A DNA stretch of 64,000 nucleotides from Tubiluchus corallicola (taxonomy: Eukaryota > Priapulida > Priapulimorpha > Priapulimorphida > Tubiluchidae). The stretch lies in NCBI GenBank assembly GCA_030141605.1, contig JAQGDQ010000233.1, positions 62,001-126,000 of the forward strand. The letters run 5' to 3'. Positions 1-13,900 of this stretch are shown in pieces. The notes under the pieces were generated by a model. That model worked only from the letters and a program-made list of their open reading frames with translations. It was not told the origin of the DNA and did no database searches. The translations under genes were made by a program, and so were the position numbers. Position 1 is the first letter of the stretch. The number at the start of each line of letters is the position of its first letter.

Positions 1-1700
1 TGGTGCTGCAAAATGTGATGATAGATATATTTCCAAATTTTTCAACATAAAAAAATGAGGAAAAGAAAGGAGGAAGTATAGATGCCTTAGAAAGACTTGT
101 CTGTGAAATGGGTAAAAGTTTTAAAAGATTTGCAGACATTAATGATGGTGTGGGAATGGAATGGTTGGCTAATAGGAGCAGTGTACTTAGGTGTTAATGA
201 CATGGATAATCTTCAGAAAGCATTGAGGTTCGTGAACTGGCTGTTAAATTTCAACACTGAGAAATGTAAAGCTATGACTATTACAAGTAGTAAAAAAGAC
301 AATCCTGCTGGTGAGAATAAGTTGATTTATGATAGAGATTGCAAGCAGATTCCATGGGTGGCATTCGAAAGGGACAGACTGCTAATATGATAGATTTAAC
401 AGTGTTAGAGAGATGGGTGTAGAAAAAAACTTTCATAGAATTTTGGAAGGAATGGTATTCATAATCTGAAATTTAGTTGTCATGGAGGGGAGTAAAATGC
501 AAAAAGATTAAAGTTACAACAGGTGCCAAAGAAAGTGATTCATCTAGTGTACATAGTCTATATATTTATATATATATATATATATGTACATGAATTATAT
601 ATTACATTGTTCTAATGCAGGTTTTTTCATTTATATGAAGGGTTAGTTATCAACGTTTTGGCCTTCGTTGATGTCTTCCCTTCAATTATTCTTTTTCGCT
701 AATGAGGAGCAAGGCATGAATAATTTCCTGAAATTAGCTGAAGATGTATGACATGAGGTTTGGCCCAACTAAGTGTGTACTTTTATTGTCAGTAGGTGAT
801 GAGATTCCCATTGGAAAATAAAAGGTTTTTATTGGGTGGTTTTAGAGTAAAATAACAGAAATATTTAGGCCTGCTACTTAGAGAAAGTGAAAATGAAGAT
901 AACTGGAAAGAAAGGATTCCAGATTTCAGGAAACTATTGGAGTGTTAGTGTACATGGCTATGTCTTCATATTCAAGGAGAGTAGTGGGCAGTACTGGATG
1001 GAAATATGCAAATGTGCCCAAGGTAATGTTTGGTTGTGTTAGTAGGATATTTTACCAGAAAGAGGTAAACTTTTATGATGGTGTGCAGGATGAATTTGCA
1101 AGGTGGATTTTGAAAACAAAAGCGTATGGCGGAGCTGTTGTGAGAAGAGAGCGTGGAGAGAGAGAGAACCAAAAGCGCATTTAACGTTTTTGAATAGAAT
1201 TATATTTATGGGTAAATACCGACTGGTTAAAGGGTAATATCTTTTGCAGTGTGCAGCAGGCAAGGAGCTAAGTGGGTTAGAAGAATAATGCTTTCAGTAA
1301 ATAAAATTAGTATAGAAACCTTTGGAAACATTTTGGCACAAGGAGAACTTTCGTAGGATGGATTGAAAAAAAATGAATGATGTAAATCTTAGTGAAAAAA
1401 GTTGGAACTAGCTAATTGAACAAAAACTGATAAAAAAATGGTTTACAACTATGGCAGAAAGCACTTGAAGCATGTTTTACAGCTAGTAGGTATTTGAATG
1501 ACAGAGCACAACCTTATTTTGAAAGCTGGATGAATGATGGGCATAATACTAAGCTCCTGGTGAAATCCAAAATTGGAACTTTTGAAAAATTGGAAATTTG
1601 TTATTTAAATGGAAGATAGCTGAAGGTAAAAGATTTTGTATGTATGGAAAGCTCGAAAAATTTTCAGCATATTTATTTTACTGTACTGTTCTTATTGTGA
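1..1700 (+). mobile_element. Remnants of at least one, probably two, non-LTR retrotransposons (reverse transcriptase region)
   Basis: Frameshifted and stop-ridden reverse-transcriptase-like coding sequence. At about 97-390 the translation holds DNLQKAL followed by a KCKAMTIT block, the usual LINE pattern after the catalytic box. At about 730-790 there is a second, differently styled MRFGPTKC block. Around 1080-1150 comes QDEFARWILK, like the QNxxARWILG motif of the RT C-terminal part, and 1500-1670 resembles the end of such proteins. Two thumb-like blocks in tandem suggest two different elements rather than one. No intact ORF survives. The family cannot be named with confidence. Confidence 0.6.
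567..585. repeat. TA dinucleotide microsatellite
   Basis: A run of alternating T and A inside the LINE remnant region. Similar short TA runs occur near 2974, 31598, 42602, 57541 and 60507. Confidence 0.8.
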
Positions 1701-2211
1701 AAATAATCATCAGAAACATGGTTGTTTAGGAAGGATTTTTAGATGAATATCGTATGAGCTGGTTGTTACTCCAAAATATTTATTGTGAAAAATTGCTTCT
1801 TAGTGATATAATGAAGAAATGTCATTAGGTAGGAATTTCAAGTTTTGTCTAAGTTTTTCTTTTATTTTGTTTTCAGCTGAGTGGCAGTTTTGGCTGTTGA
1901 CCTTGATACAAAAGGATGCAAACTGAAGTAAACTTTTTCTTGAAGATCTCAGTGTGTTGCTGTTAATTACTTCTGGTAGTTTATTCTCTGGTGTTAAAGC
2001 ATTACATGAGTTGAAATTATTTAGATACTGGTCCTTTCTGTCCCTTATCCTGCCTCACTGGATGTCTGAAATTTTTATAGTGAAGTTAAATGAGGCAATA
2101 TTGGATCCGGGTTATGTTAAATTGCAATTAGTATGTAATAATAAACATATGTATTATTGTTAACTACTTATTAATACTTAACTTTTTTGCAGGGCGTCAT
2201 AATATTAGAAA
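1701..2211. other. Region upstream of CPLANE2, with a 5' UTR splice acceptor
   Basis: AT-rich, no coding signal. A pyrimidine-rich acceptor ends at 2192, 19 bp before the CPLANE2 start codon. This implies at least one untranslated exon further upstream that I could not place. Confidence 0.4.
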
Positions 2212-5200
2212 ATGCTACTGAAGTCAGGCGGTATTATCCAGTGTGACTGGCATCGCAGTCTTGAAGGTCGAGAAGCTTTGCTGTCCATTTTGCATCGAAA
2301 CATGCACCATCGGAAACTTTTTGGTAAGATAACAGGATTGCAAAATTACAAAACACAGTCCTCTTTTTGATAAATAATTGGTTTTGATACGAAAAAAAGG
2401 AAAAATTTCTCAGGCATTATTTGCCTCCAGACCCCTGCCAGAAGCAAGATGATCTGCCGTCAACCCGATATATATCATCAGCAATAAATTAAAAATGTCA
2501 CACTAAAAAACCGAACTGCTTTTTCTACTTATCAGTTCTAATAATATCGTATTTATCATTCCATGTATTGTAATTATCACATATTTTTTGTCGATCATAA
2601 GCTAATTTTGCTTTATTCTGATTGCCCTTTAGTTTATTTGCCTAAACAAAAAATATGCTCTCTATTTCCAAATCTGTGATTATCAAATATTTATTTAATT
2701 CTTAGACCACATTTTTAGCAGACAAAAGCTTACACTCAAATTTATTTTTAACAGGATTGTTGGAATCACCATTACTAGCAACACATCTCAAAGCTACAAC
2801 AGTGCAGTACAAGGTATTTGTTTCTGGACGTACTGGCATAGGAAAAACAAGTCTACTTGCTAAACTGTCGGGAAATGCAGTCCCATCTTCTCACTGTGAA
2901 ACACCAGGTTAGTTAAATTGGCCGCAGTTATATACTGTTCTATTAACTTCTTAACAGGTAGTTGCTGTTAGCATATATATATATAAAAGTAGAAAATATA
3001 TAACATATAAAATATAAATTTTTCATATTTTATAGTTGGCTGTAATGTTGAGCACTTATGACATTATTTAACTATTACAGTTTCAGCCATGTTATAATTT
3101 TTAGCATTCTTCTTTTTTCACTATAGGATATGCTTTTTTGTAGGTATTAACACGCAAGTTGTTTACTGGCCGACCAAACTTGTCGAAAATGGTGCTGTCA
3201 TTCTTTTTAAGCTTCATTTTTGGGATGCAGGTGAAGCATCATTAAAGAAGTTTGACCATATACTGCCGGTAATTCATGTTCCACTTAACGATGCCCTGCT
3301 TAGCAATGTTTCATTTTAAAGATGCCATTCTTTTCACACTTTTTTCACTTAACGTCACCATGTTTTGTTTTAATGATGATTTTTTTAGCCTTTTTTAAGC
3401 ACTAAGTCTTGTTTACGCTCAGGTTTGTTTATTCTTGTTTAAATCTCATACTCTGTAAACAAAGCCCACTACTTAACCCAGATCACCCTATGGTTATTAC
3501 TTGGGTAGTACTTTGCCCAACTAAACTGAGCAGACAAAAGTGTAGCAACTTTTTGTACTAGAAATGGGACAGACGGCTAAGAACATTTACCTACCCAATT
3601 TTTCTTAGTGCATAGAGAATCCTGTTCAACATAAATTTTCACAGCAATTTGACACCATTATATTGCTTATTTTTCCTTATTCATCTGTTTAGTTTTTTTC
3701 TACCTAATCTGTACTTAACAGTAAATTTCTCATTCAAGAAGTCATTTTCATGAAACTCTCAAACGACACTATTGTTATATACGTTCTTATATATGCTGTC
3801 AGTACACACGTGTTGCATGGCTGGTAAGTAATTGTATCCATCTGCATCAGAAGAAGTGAATGTAACAGAGCTTTTACTAAGAAAAAATAAATCTCCTTGT
3901 TGAATAAAAAGTGAATATAAGAGAGCTTTTTATAAGCAAAAATCAATGTGCTTGTTGAATTTTGTGTAAAAATATTAGTCAAATATACTTGTATTTCCTT
4001 TTATCCTTTCGTATTTTTGCCTTTTGAAATAGCATATTCGGTGCACAAGTAAGCAGAGCGGTTAGATCTTGAATGTGTGGACGAGAATCTCATTAATGTG
4101 ATAGCATCCTGGTAGTAATATGCAAGTGAAAACTTTTGCAATTTAGATTTAAATGCTTCTTGGACAACCAGATTAAGTTAAACTGTGTTGCAAGCATTAC
4201 AGTTTTTGGTAAGTGGGGCTTCGCAAACTGTGTACGTCGACTAAGAAAAGATATCACGTTTCATTTAATACTTTGCCATAATAAAGATGGCAATTTTGGT
4301 TTGCTGGCTATGGGGACTGGACCGGTATACAGACGTCTTCTGCCTGTCCTCTGGCAGATTTGGTGGAATTTCCAGGAGAACTGGTGTTGAATTTACACCC
4401 TATATTCTATAGTAAGCTAAGTACATTTTTTGCGTGTAATCTTGTGCAATGGCTACCAACAAACATGAACTGGTGTCTATTGAATGAAAATTATTGAAAT
4501 AGTTTACTTTTCTGGTGACTTATAATGTTAACATTGTAAACATAATGTTAACATAAGTAATAAACAAAAATGAAAAAGTTTGCCGAATATTCAGGTGTAT
4601 CGTGATACGTATCGTATTGTGACTTGGGTGGGGCGTTGCAGCCCTACATCAATCATTTATCCATTTATTGACTAGATGTTTCTAACTGTGGTTGCTATTA
4701 GTACATGCCATGACTGCTATTTCCTCGCCTCTAATCTAATCAATGTGCTTTGCATAACGAAATTTGGTAATCGTCTAAAAATCAATTTTTTTACAAACAC
4801 TGATTTAAATGAAAGAGCAGGCCACATTAAGTTATGAAATTAAATCTTGAAAAGGACGATGCTAGTTCCTAATACCATCATGTAACTCAGAGCTGATTCA
4901 AAATTGTAATGGTGCCTTAGATGGCCCAAACCCTAGAGTAGCTTAACTTATTATCCTCTATTTTCAAGCAAATTTTGTGACATGATTAATTGATTATTTC
5001 CTCTGGAAAATTTCTCAAGGCTTGCAAGGAAAATTCAGACGCTGTTCTTTTTCTGTTTTCTTTCACTGACCGAGCCAGTTTTGATGAACTGCCACGACAC
5101 ATGTCTCGCATTTTGGAACAGACGGATAATGCTTGCCGTATTGTAATCGGAACTAAGTAAGTTCAGCACAGAAGTATGTTTACAAAATTGGCTGCATTTA

Positions 5201-6839
5201 ATTTAATTGAATTATAGAATTTTGCCAGCTAAGTCTGATTTTTGTGACCAAAACAGGTGGAAGTAATTTGCTTGATATAAGAACATTCTGTTGTAGCAAC
5301 TTGAATGCTGTCAAGCATCCCATATGCAGCATGACTGCAGTACTGCTGAAAAAGAAATAACTTCATCTCTTGCTGTTTGACTGCTAATTTAAGTTTGTAT
5401 TTTATCACAGCAATAGCTCTGTATAAAATGGAAATTTTTTTCATGTTATGCATATGTCACATATTCATAGTAGTTTGGTTCAGAAGGACACGTTTGTGAC
5501 AGTTATATCTGTGCATTTAGCTATTACTGTGGTTTACATGCTTTAGTCAATCTATTTTACTGTTTGCTATCTCTAGTAAAATAGAATCTAACATCGAACC
5601 TCAGTATCACCTAGCCTAGAAGACCACCCCCATTTATAACTGCATACATCCGATAATGCGCTGCACTGAAAATTCTAAATTTACATGTAATATCAGCCAG
5701 AGCTTTTTATTTCTCTTTGCTAATAACTTCATTAATTTGACTGATTGATGACTTTTCAATATTGTTTCGTGAGACAATACAACATTCAGTGTTGTGCCTA
5801 CATTTTATTACTTTTTCAGTGTAGGTCATTAACTGGGCTTTTTGTTAAACTCTTTTACATGGTAATGAATCCTGTTGGCCCTGGAAAAGTTTTTTTGCCA
5901 GATTGACAATAAAAATAACTTGTTTATTATGAAGCATTTTGGACGGTCTACTTAGTGCATTCCAATACTATTTAAACTTGTCAGACTTTTGCTGCCTAAC
6001 AACAACCTCTTCCTAGAGGCAAAATGTGATCCTGATTCTCATTTATAAAGCCGTTAGGCTGCTGTTAAGCATGGATCAACCTTGTAAATGTTCCTCACTG
6101 TTCTCTTAGGTATGACGAAATCTTTCACAGTGATGTTACTCACCAGGAGCTGAGAGAATTTGAACTGCAATGGAAAATTCCTGTGCTCAAAGTCAGCAAT
6201 GTTACAAACTATGATAGAGTAGAGGTTCGTTTCACCTTTTTTTTTACATAAAATTCTAGTAAAATTGACCATTCATCCTTGCAAGGCCTTGCTTGGGAAC
6301 AACCTTAGTCATTCTTGTGATTAGTTCTGTTGTTTAATTCCAAATCACTTTCAAGATGACAAAGTCATGACAATCTGCAAAGCTTTCTAAATTTACATTA
6401 CAGCACATAATTAAACTTCCATAGTTTTAGTTGTCAGCATTGCGTAATTTGACAAAGTCCACGCCGCATATTTGATTAAAATGCGTAAGTTTATATCAGT
6501 TGACCTAATCAATGTATACTGAATTTTTTAAAATATATTGTTCTAATTCAGTACAAAATCCACAGTACATGTAATCATGTGGTGAATGATCAAATAGCAT
6601 TAATAGTGTTTGTCATTATTGTCGACAACCACGTCAAGTGCCTTTGCCATTCCTGCTATTATTTTCGCAGTGGTATCTAGCTAAATGCTGCATATTTCCA
6701 GGTTCATACTCAAGTAAATGAAGTGGGACCATTATTAAACACGATATGTGAGTACCTGTGGCACCGGGATCAGCTGGCAGCGGGAGTTGCACCACCAAAT
6801 GTACATCAAGATGAGGATGAAAATGTACTCTATTTTTAA
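2212..6839 (+). CDS. CPLANE2: CPLANE2 / RSG1, REM2- and Rab-like small GTPase of the ciliogenesis and planar polarity effector complex
   Basis: Coding exons are 2212-2323, 2755-2907, 3144-3268, 5020-5156, 6110-6224 and 6702-6839 (780 nt, 259 aa; the human protein is about 258 aa). All introns are GT-AG and the frame is kept at each junction. The P-loop is at residues 62-69 (GRTGIGKT). The switch II motif is the shortened WDAGE (115-119), as in RSG1 and unlike the WDTAGQ of Rabs. The FSFTDRASF block follows at about 144, and the base-binding motif is GTKYD (174-178) in place of NKxD. The C-terminus has EYLWHRDQLAAG and lacks a prenylation cysteine motif, as expected for RSG1. In vertebrates this GTPase works with FUZ/INTU/WDPCP at basal bodies to promote cilium formation. 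The start is the first ATG after the 5' UTR acceptor and aligns with the family N-terminus. An AATAAA lies at about 7035. Confidence 0.96.
3855..3964. repeat. Diverged tandem duplication, period 55 bp
   Basis: Two adjacent copies beginning AGTGAATRTAA, each followed by GAGCTTTT and ending CTTGTTGAAT, in CPLANE2 intron 3. No function apparent. Confidence 0.6.
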
Positions 6840-9800
6840 CAGCCAGATAGTATTGTGCATCTCTGTACTGTGTAGACTACAAACAGAAATGGTGCATCAA
6901 GGATTTTGAATTTTGTTAGTACTAAGGAACCGAACAGTGGTTGCAATGGACCAGTGAGTTAGAGGGCCCTTGTTCATGAAGAGCCACCACCAAGGGTGCC
7001 GTTTAGTAATTGCCAGACATTTTTGCTAGCATAAAATAAAAAAAGCAAGTTGTGACAGTTTCATAACTGACTTTAAAAATGCACTCGTAGGTAATTAAGC
7101 GAGCGACAGCTCTGTCTTGCAGTGGGCCCCAAAATTATAATTTTGCTACTGGAGTCGAAATACCATAGGTCATACAAGCAGGCTAAAATTACCTAAATAG
7201 TATTGCTAATTTCATTATGCCACACAAACGATGACAAAAACTACAGATAGTGTAAATCAAGCAGGTAGCCCTAATCTGTTGTAGTGGAGCACAGAGAGGC
7301 TGTGCTTACAAGCTCAGTGGAGCACCTGATTTTGCCCGAGTGCATACTGTAAAGCACTTGGTTTACCTATCTCATATTAGTAATCACGTGATGGTTAGAT
7401 TTATTACGTTTTTTGTTATTATATTGTTTTTCTACAGTTTTCAGAATATTCTGATTATGGAGATCAGTTTGCAGGCATGCAATTGCGCTTGTATAACTTT
7501 GCTTTTGTATGATCATTTTCTTTTTTGGAAAGGATGTGCAGCTGTGCACTTTACTTTTTGGTTTCAGCTGAAGTGCATCTTACTATATATAGTTTGTAAA
7601 TTATACATTTGCTATTTTAAAAATTATATAACGTGTAATTTAAATTTCATTAAATACAAACAAACACAATTCAAAACTATTTTTGTATTCTGGCACTTCA
7701 TATATTCAGGAAAATAAACTAATGATTTTTTTTTGAACAAACGGTGAAAATTATCAATAACAGTCACGAAAAATTACAAGATAACTTTTATGACAAACAG
7801 TATTTTACACAGTGTTAATAGTGGACCACTACTGATTACTAACACAATTGGAATGTAGATATATTACATTTAGGAACAATGAATCTTAAAGCCTACGATA
7901 CACCAAAGCATCAGTGTCTGGAAGCGAGAAGGAGCATATACATTGTCAATGCGTGGCGAAACCAAAGATTTTGGCAGCGGACGCTGGAAGCTCTTCCTAT
8001 TTTTGAGCATCTGGTGTCCAGTGTCTGTTCCTCAGTCAATTAATGATGACAGGGCCTTCAAATTACAATACAAATAATTGAAATAAATAACGTAAAAAAA
8101 CATTGAAATGAAATTTGATATTGTCCGTTTTGTTTTTCTGCAAAGAAGATAGATACCCAGCAAACGCTAGAAGCCAGGGCCAGGTACTGGATGCTGGAAG
8201 CCAGGCACTGGCCACTTTGGTGAATCATAATAGGCTTAAGATTTCTATACAAGTGTAACTATTATGGCATCATTGCATATCATGTTGCAAGTTATGTGCA
8301 CTGAGATAAAAAACACTTTACAATGATATCAAGTCTGGGTCACTGTAAACATATTCCTCCATACCTGAGCAACTAAGTCTTAGGATATTACAATACTTAA
8401 AATGCATTACTATGGCATTATGGGAACACTGCTAATACATTTAAGCTTATGATGTGCAGTAAGAGCAAAATCCACTTCTAGTATCCTGCCGGATGTAATT
8501 TCACCTGCCATAACTTTGCAAGCTCTCACTGGGCTTCTGGTATTGGAACAATTGGTTCTAATTGTATTTGTCGTTCTTTTATCATCGATTAGCAGTTACA
8601 AAGTCATTGGAGATAAGGTTGCACATCAACCCAAAAACCTTGGTGCTAAAAACATCTTTGTCTTAAAAACATATTTTGATGCTAAAAGGCACAGAAACAT
8701 ACAGCTGATTTGGGATGGCATTGCAATAGATGACGCTCACAATTGTTAATGAGACTAGGAAAAAATGGGTCTACTTATACGCTCATTTCCAAGTGTTCAT
8801 CCAAAAACTGTTGAAGTTTTATAGTGTCATCAAACAAGGAAACAAAATTGACAGAACTAGTAATAAATCATAAATGATCTACTGTGCATAACATATTATG
8901 ATGATAGCTATTATCAAATTTTAAAATATTTAATGCTGGCCGAAATCTTTTACAGACAAAATGCGAAGAAACAATCCCAAAGTCAACCTACTGAGTGGGG
9001 TGGAAAGTCTTTTATTGTTTTTGTTAACACCAATATTACCACTGTTCATTTGTTCATTTAAATTATTTGAGAAAAAATTTTCAAGGCTTCACATGAAGAA
9101 GATATAGTGCCATAGCACTGGAATTTTTGCAACAAATTTTCCTTTACACATTACCAGATAATAGGAAAACTTTCATGTTGATCTGCAGCAAAACAGTACA
9201 TAATAAACAAACATATCAGAAGTGACAGTCAACAAACCAAACAAAATGTAATAACAATATGCCAGGCATTAATTTCATACCATATATACAAATATTTAGC
9301 ATTGTTGGAACTCTCTGGCAAATATAACAAGGATGCATAGTGAACTCAAAGAAAAAATACCTAATGTACAAGCGTAACACAAGAGGCATCATCTATGCAA
9401 TATAGAACAACAATAATCAATGTGATAAATAAAAAATCTGGTTAACCAGTTCATAGTTCAGTTCATCTTATGTGGTAGTTGTTCAAGTGTCGGCTGTACT
9501 AAAAATGTACTTCTAACAAGAATTCTAATGGCGTTCACTAAATTTACATTATCGACATTAGAAAAAAAAAACAAAATTTCTCATTTTTAAGCACTGGTGC
9601 ATAAGCAACGTCTCTGAACTACTGTGGCACAATTTTTAGAGCTTCCACTTCTTATATTAGAGCCTAGTGAATTTGTAGTGTTTACCAACTGATGCGCACC
9701 TGTGAAGATCTTTCCCTGGCAAAGTTTTACACTGCTATTCTTCACAGCTTCACTGTTATTTACAATATAAATGTCATAAGAATAAGAATAATAGCTGCTG

Positions 9801-10933
9801 GCATAAGTTCATAATAATTTGTATTTTATGCGGAACGCTAAAGTCTTGCAAAACAGCATGAGGTGAAATAACATTTACAGCGGAAGATCCTCAGCATATA
9901 GGCGCACGGTCAAGTAATTAAAACAGCACTTTCAAAACATATATAGATATATGTACATAACGTTCCCGACAACAACTGATAAAACATATGACTATTACAA
10001 ACTTTGAAATTAACATTTCACATCCTCTTATTCAAGAACATAAGTAACAAGTGCATCATTGTCTTATGTATCTGCACATGTAAGACTATCAATACAAAAC
10101 ACATGAGTACAGTTAGGCGAATTGTTTGTAAGATTTATGATAGTTCCAAATTTATTTGACTGTTGTCTTTTTAGTTCCGTTAATTTGTTAATTAAAATCA
10201 TTCTTACTATTGCTAGTGCCAGGCTTATTACATTCTATCAGATTATCACACAATCGAAAATAGTCTTAGCTGCCATGTCAAATAAATAGAAAAGTTGGCC
10301 AGGAATATAATTTGACTCAAGTCATTTCATAATTAAAAGTCGTATGTTAACAGAATGAATTTATTACATTTGATTTTCTTCATCAATTAATGTTGGTATT
10401 TTGCTCAGGATAAAATCTATTAAAAAGTTTCAAGACATTTTGGCATGACAGCAACATTCCATCATCAGTTGATAGCTTGTAAGTACACAACAAAATATAA
10501 AAATTGTACTTAAAGGAAATCATAACAGATTCCAAAACACAAAAACATCAAATAAAATTTAGCAAAGTGTTATTAACAAATTACAATAGTATAACGAGAT
10601 TTTAGCTCAAAATAAGTAGAAACTAAATGACTTGCTAGAAGTCAAATACATCTTTTACTAGATTTTGTTAGATACTTTTTTATCTTACAATCTACACAAT
10701 CTTACAATCCTTTAAACACAATTAATATAGTTTGTACTGTGATTACAGCTTATCAACTAATGACAAATCATCGTCATTCCGAAAAAACACGAACTTTTCA
10801 ATAAAAAATTAATTTTTTCCAAGGCATAAATATGAATTAAAAATTTAATTATAAAAAGTTTGAAAGGTAGATGTGTATATTCATTCTTATACACACTCAT
10901 TAAGACTCACATAATTCTATAATCTACAACATA
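6840..10933. other. Convergent intergenic region between CPLANE2 and MRTF
   Basis: AT-rich, with no supported gene. It should hold the CPLANE2 3' UTR (AATAAA at 7035) and, on the other strand, the MRTF 3' UTR (a reverse-strand AATAAA lies at 10360-10365, about 570 nt past the MRTF stop). The ORFs at 7340-7717 and 8516-8749 are low-complexity or hydrophobic by composition and show no splice or domain support. Short GCTGGAAGCCAGG-like repeats occur at about 8160-8215. Confidence 0.4.
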
Positions 10934-13900
10934 TTATTTATCTAGATACCAATCAACTCTATCCCAATTCAGAGCACTAAGGTCAGTAGGTGTATTTATA
11001 CTACTAAAATCTATTCCATCAAAATTCATATCACCAAGCAATTCAAAATTAAAGTCTTGAGCAACATCAGCAGAATTAGTATCACTGCAATTCAATGTGG
11101 CCAGCACTGGATCACCTTCATTTGAAGTAGAATTAACTACTGGTACAGCATTGGTATTTGGCATTACCACGTCTAACCAGTCTGAGATATCCATGCTATC
11201 CGAGGTCGATATGTTATTTGGTACATTTGGTACTGAAGCCATAGAACAGGAATCACTGGATTCACGCTTCATGTAGTCCAAGGCATCCAAACCCAACGAC
11301 TCGAAAAAATTTGTATCTGCTGTTTCTGATGGATACTGGTCGATCTTTAACTGGGAGTGAATGTCATTGTTGTTATTAAAGCCATGCGACAGATTATCTG
11401 TGACGTTACTAATTTGATCGTTTAACATTTGTTGCATGTCACCAGTCAATACAGCATTATCCATGGTCAATGGACTACTAGTTGGTATCACAGCGCTGGA
11501 AGGTTGGGTGTCGTACGTTAACACAGGTGCCATTGTAGTGGAAATGGTTGTTTTCGGTGTTGGTGGTGGTTCTTGCAAGGCACTTGCAGGCAATTCTGTA
11601 AAAAACAGCAATAATGTCACATCATAGGACCATGAATTTCTTCTAGTTATTAGTTTGAGTAGTGTTTGTTAACAGTGAAAATGAATTTTCTTTACAGAAT
11701 CTGTTTTCCATGCAATGTGTTTTTCTTCCTTTTCCTAAAATGGATTACTTCCTCTAGCTGCAAGTATGTTACCAAAGAAACACTTCCTTGATCTATTCAT
11801 GAAGGGTAATGTGTATAAAAAAAACTGTTCTAGTAGTATTAAAAAGGAGAGCATAGAAAAAAATGTGAAAGAAAACATTCGCCTACCTGGTGTGATAGCT
11901 CACAACATTCATGTTTACTTTGGTTTTGGAATTCAAAAGAATTTCCTTAATAGAAATAACTTTTTGGCTATATAGTTCCGGTTCACCTCTTAACCTTTAG
12001 AATTATCTCAATTTATGCATAAATATTCGTTAACAAGCACACTGCAACTACAATACTGGACATTGTGACTTCAAGAATGCATGAAAAGGCAACAGCTAAT
12101 TGCTACACCATTGATGACCTGGTCAACAATGCAACAGCCATAACAGCTTATACACCAGAAATTACACAACCAAATTTTTCCAACTTGATTTTTGAATTAG
12201 ATGCTTCATGAAAACCCCAGTCAGCATTCAGCATGGTTCTTGATTTGTTGGGTGAATTTCTGGAGTCATGTAACAAGGCTAAATTACTAATGACAGTGAT
12301 TTGACCTCATTTCCTGGTAACGCAAGCCTTAACATTCTTGTAATGTATTTTACCATAGCAATGCCCTACTGCTTGCAGCAGCAGCACCCACTAAATAGCA
12401 GTGCTTCACATAGCAAACTCCGAAACGAAAAGATATGCTGCCTTATCCTCTACATGCCCACTACAAATTCGCCTACAAATGCAGATCATCACAGGGCTCC
12501 ATTTGTTAACTATACAAAATAAGAACTGGACACTAATTATAGTTAAAAAGTTAACATAGATTAAGTTATACCTCTGGGGACCACAGTAATCGCTTAAAGG
12601 AAAACAAGATGACTTTTTTCATAACCTAATCTAATTTGAAGTACGGTGTTCCCTCAGTTATCGCGGGTGTTCCGTTCCAGGCCCACCCGCGATAAGTGAA
12701 TTTCCGCGAAGTAGGGACGCTATACTTATTTTATACTTGTACTGTAATCAACCAGTCATGTGTTGTGTGCAATCTCACGTCGGCAAGTAGCATCTCAAGC
12801 GGGCGCAAGTACTACATTTCGTTTTTGGTGTGCATTCATCCGCCAAATAAATACACTATTTACTGTAAATGGTAATTTTTTATGATTTATAATATTCTTT
12901 TAATGTTAAAATTAATATTTTGTAATATATTTTTATACATTGTGATTTTTTATGCAAAATTCATAAAATATATACATTACTGTACAATACGTACTACGCA
13001 TGTGCAAAAATACTTTAGATGGAGTACCGCAGAAACCCGCAAAACAGCAAAAATACCGCGATAAATATTTTACATTAATATTTTTGAAAACCTGTGAAAC
13101 AGCGAGTCCGCGATAAACGAACCGGGAAGTAGCGAGGGAACACTGTACACATTTTAACATCTATAATATTGCCAAAGAGTTTCTGATAATTAAGTAATAG
13201 ACTAAAAACTAAATTAATGGCCGGCCAGCTCAGTTAGTGATTACATCACAAATGAACATAATTTTCAACAGCATAACAGCGTGTTGCACATATTTTGAAA
13301 AGCAAGCATTGAAATACAGCAATGCTGTACAGCACTGACTATGATTTACACCAACACAGCAATTTTAAGTCTAAAAATTAAACTTTCAAGTTTACTGCTA
13401 TACTCACACGACCTCTCAAACAGTCTGCATCACAACAGAACCACATCTGAACTGAGAGGTACAGTGCCAGTTTTTTGTGCAGTACATTTCCGAGGAACAG
13501 GTACTAGAGCCCCTCTAACTACTCAAGCAAATGTGAAATTAGGCTCCGTAGTAATTCTTTCAGATAAATCATTCTTAAAAAAAATAACATGCTCCCTTTC
13601 ACTATTTTATAGTTAAGGCTTATAAAACCATTGTTATTTGATTAGTTCAAAAGAATTACTACTGCTTTGAAATTAATCAGTTTGAATAAGATTTAAATTT
13701 AATTCTTCACTTTATTTTATACTGTATTTGTCTAGCTGCAAAAACTATATGCACATTGTACTGTCAGTTTGAATAAACTAAACTAAACTAAAATTTATAA
13801 TAATTTTGAGGTAAATCCTTCATTACGCTAACTCAAGTAATCCTTCTACTTCAAATAACCCTATTATACAGTATGCATAGAAGCCCAAGAGAAAAGGGTT

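Noticed and set aside
4136-4390. 84-aa ORF as an extra CPLANE2 exon
   Set aside because: The flanking exons 3 and 4 join in frame without it and match the family continuously.
7340-7717. 125-aa hydrophobic plus-strand ORF
   Set aside because: Built of T-rich sequence downstream of CPLANE2; no domain, no splice context and a biased composition.
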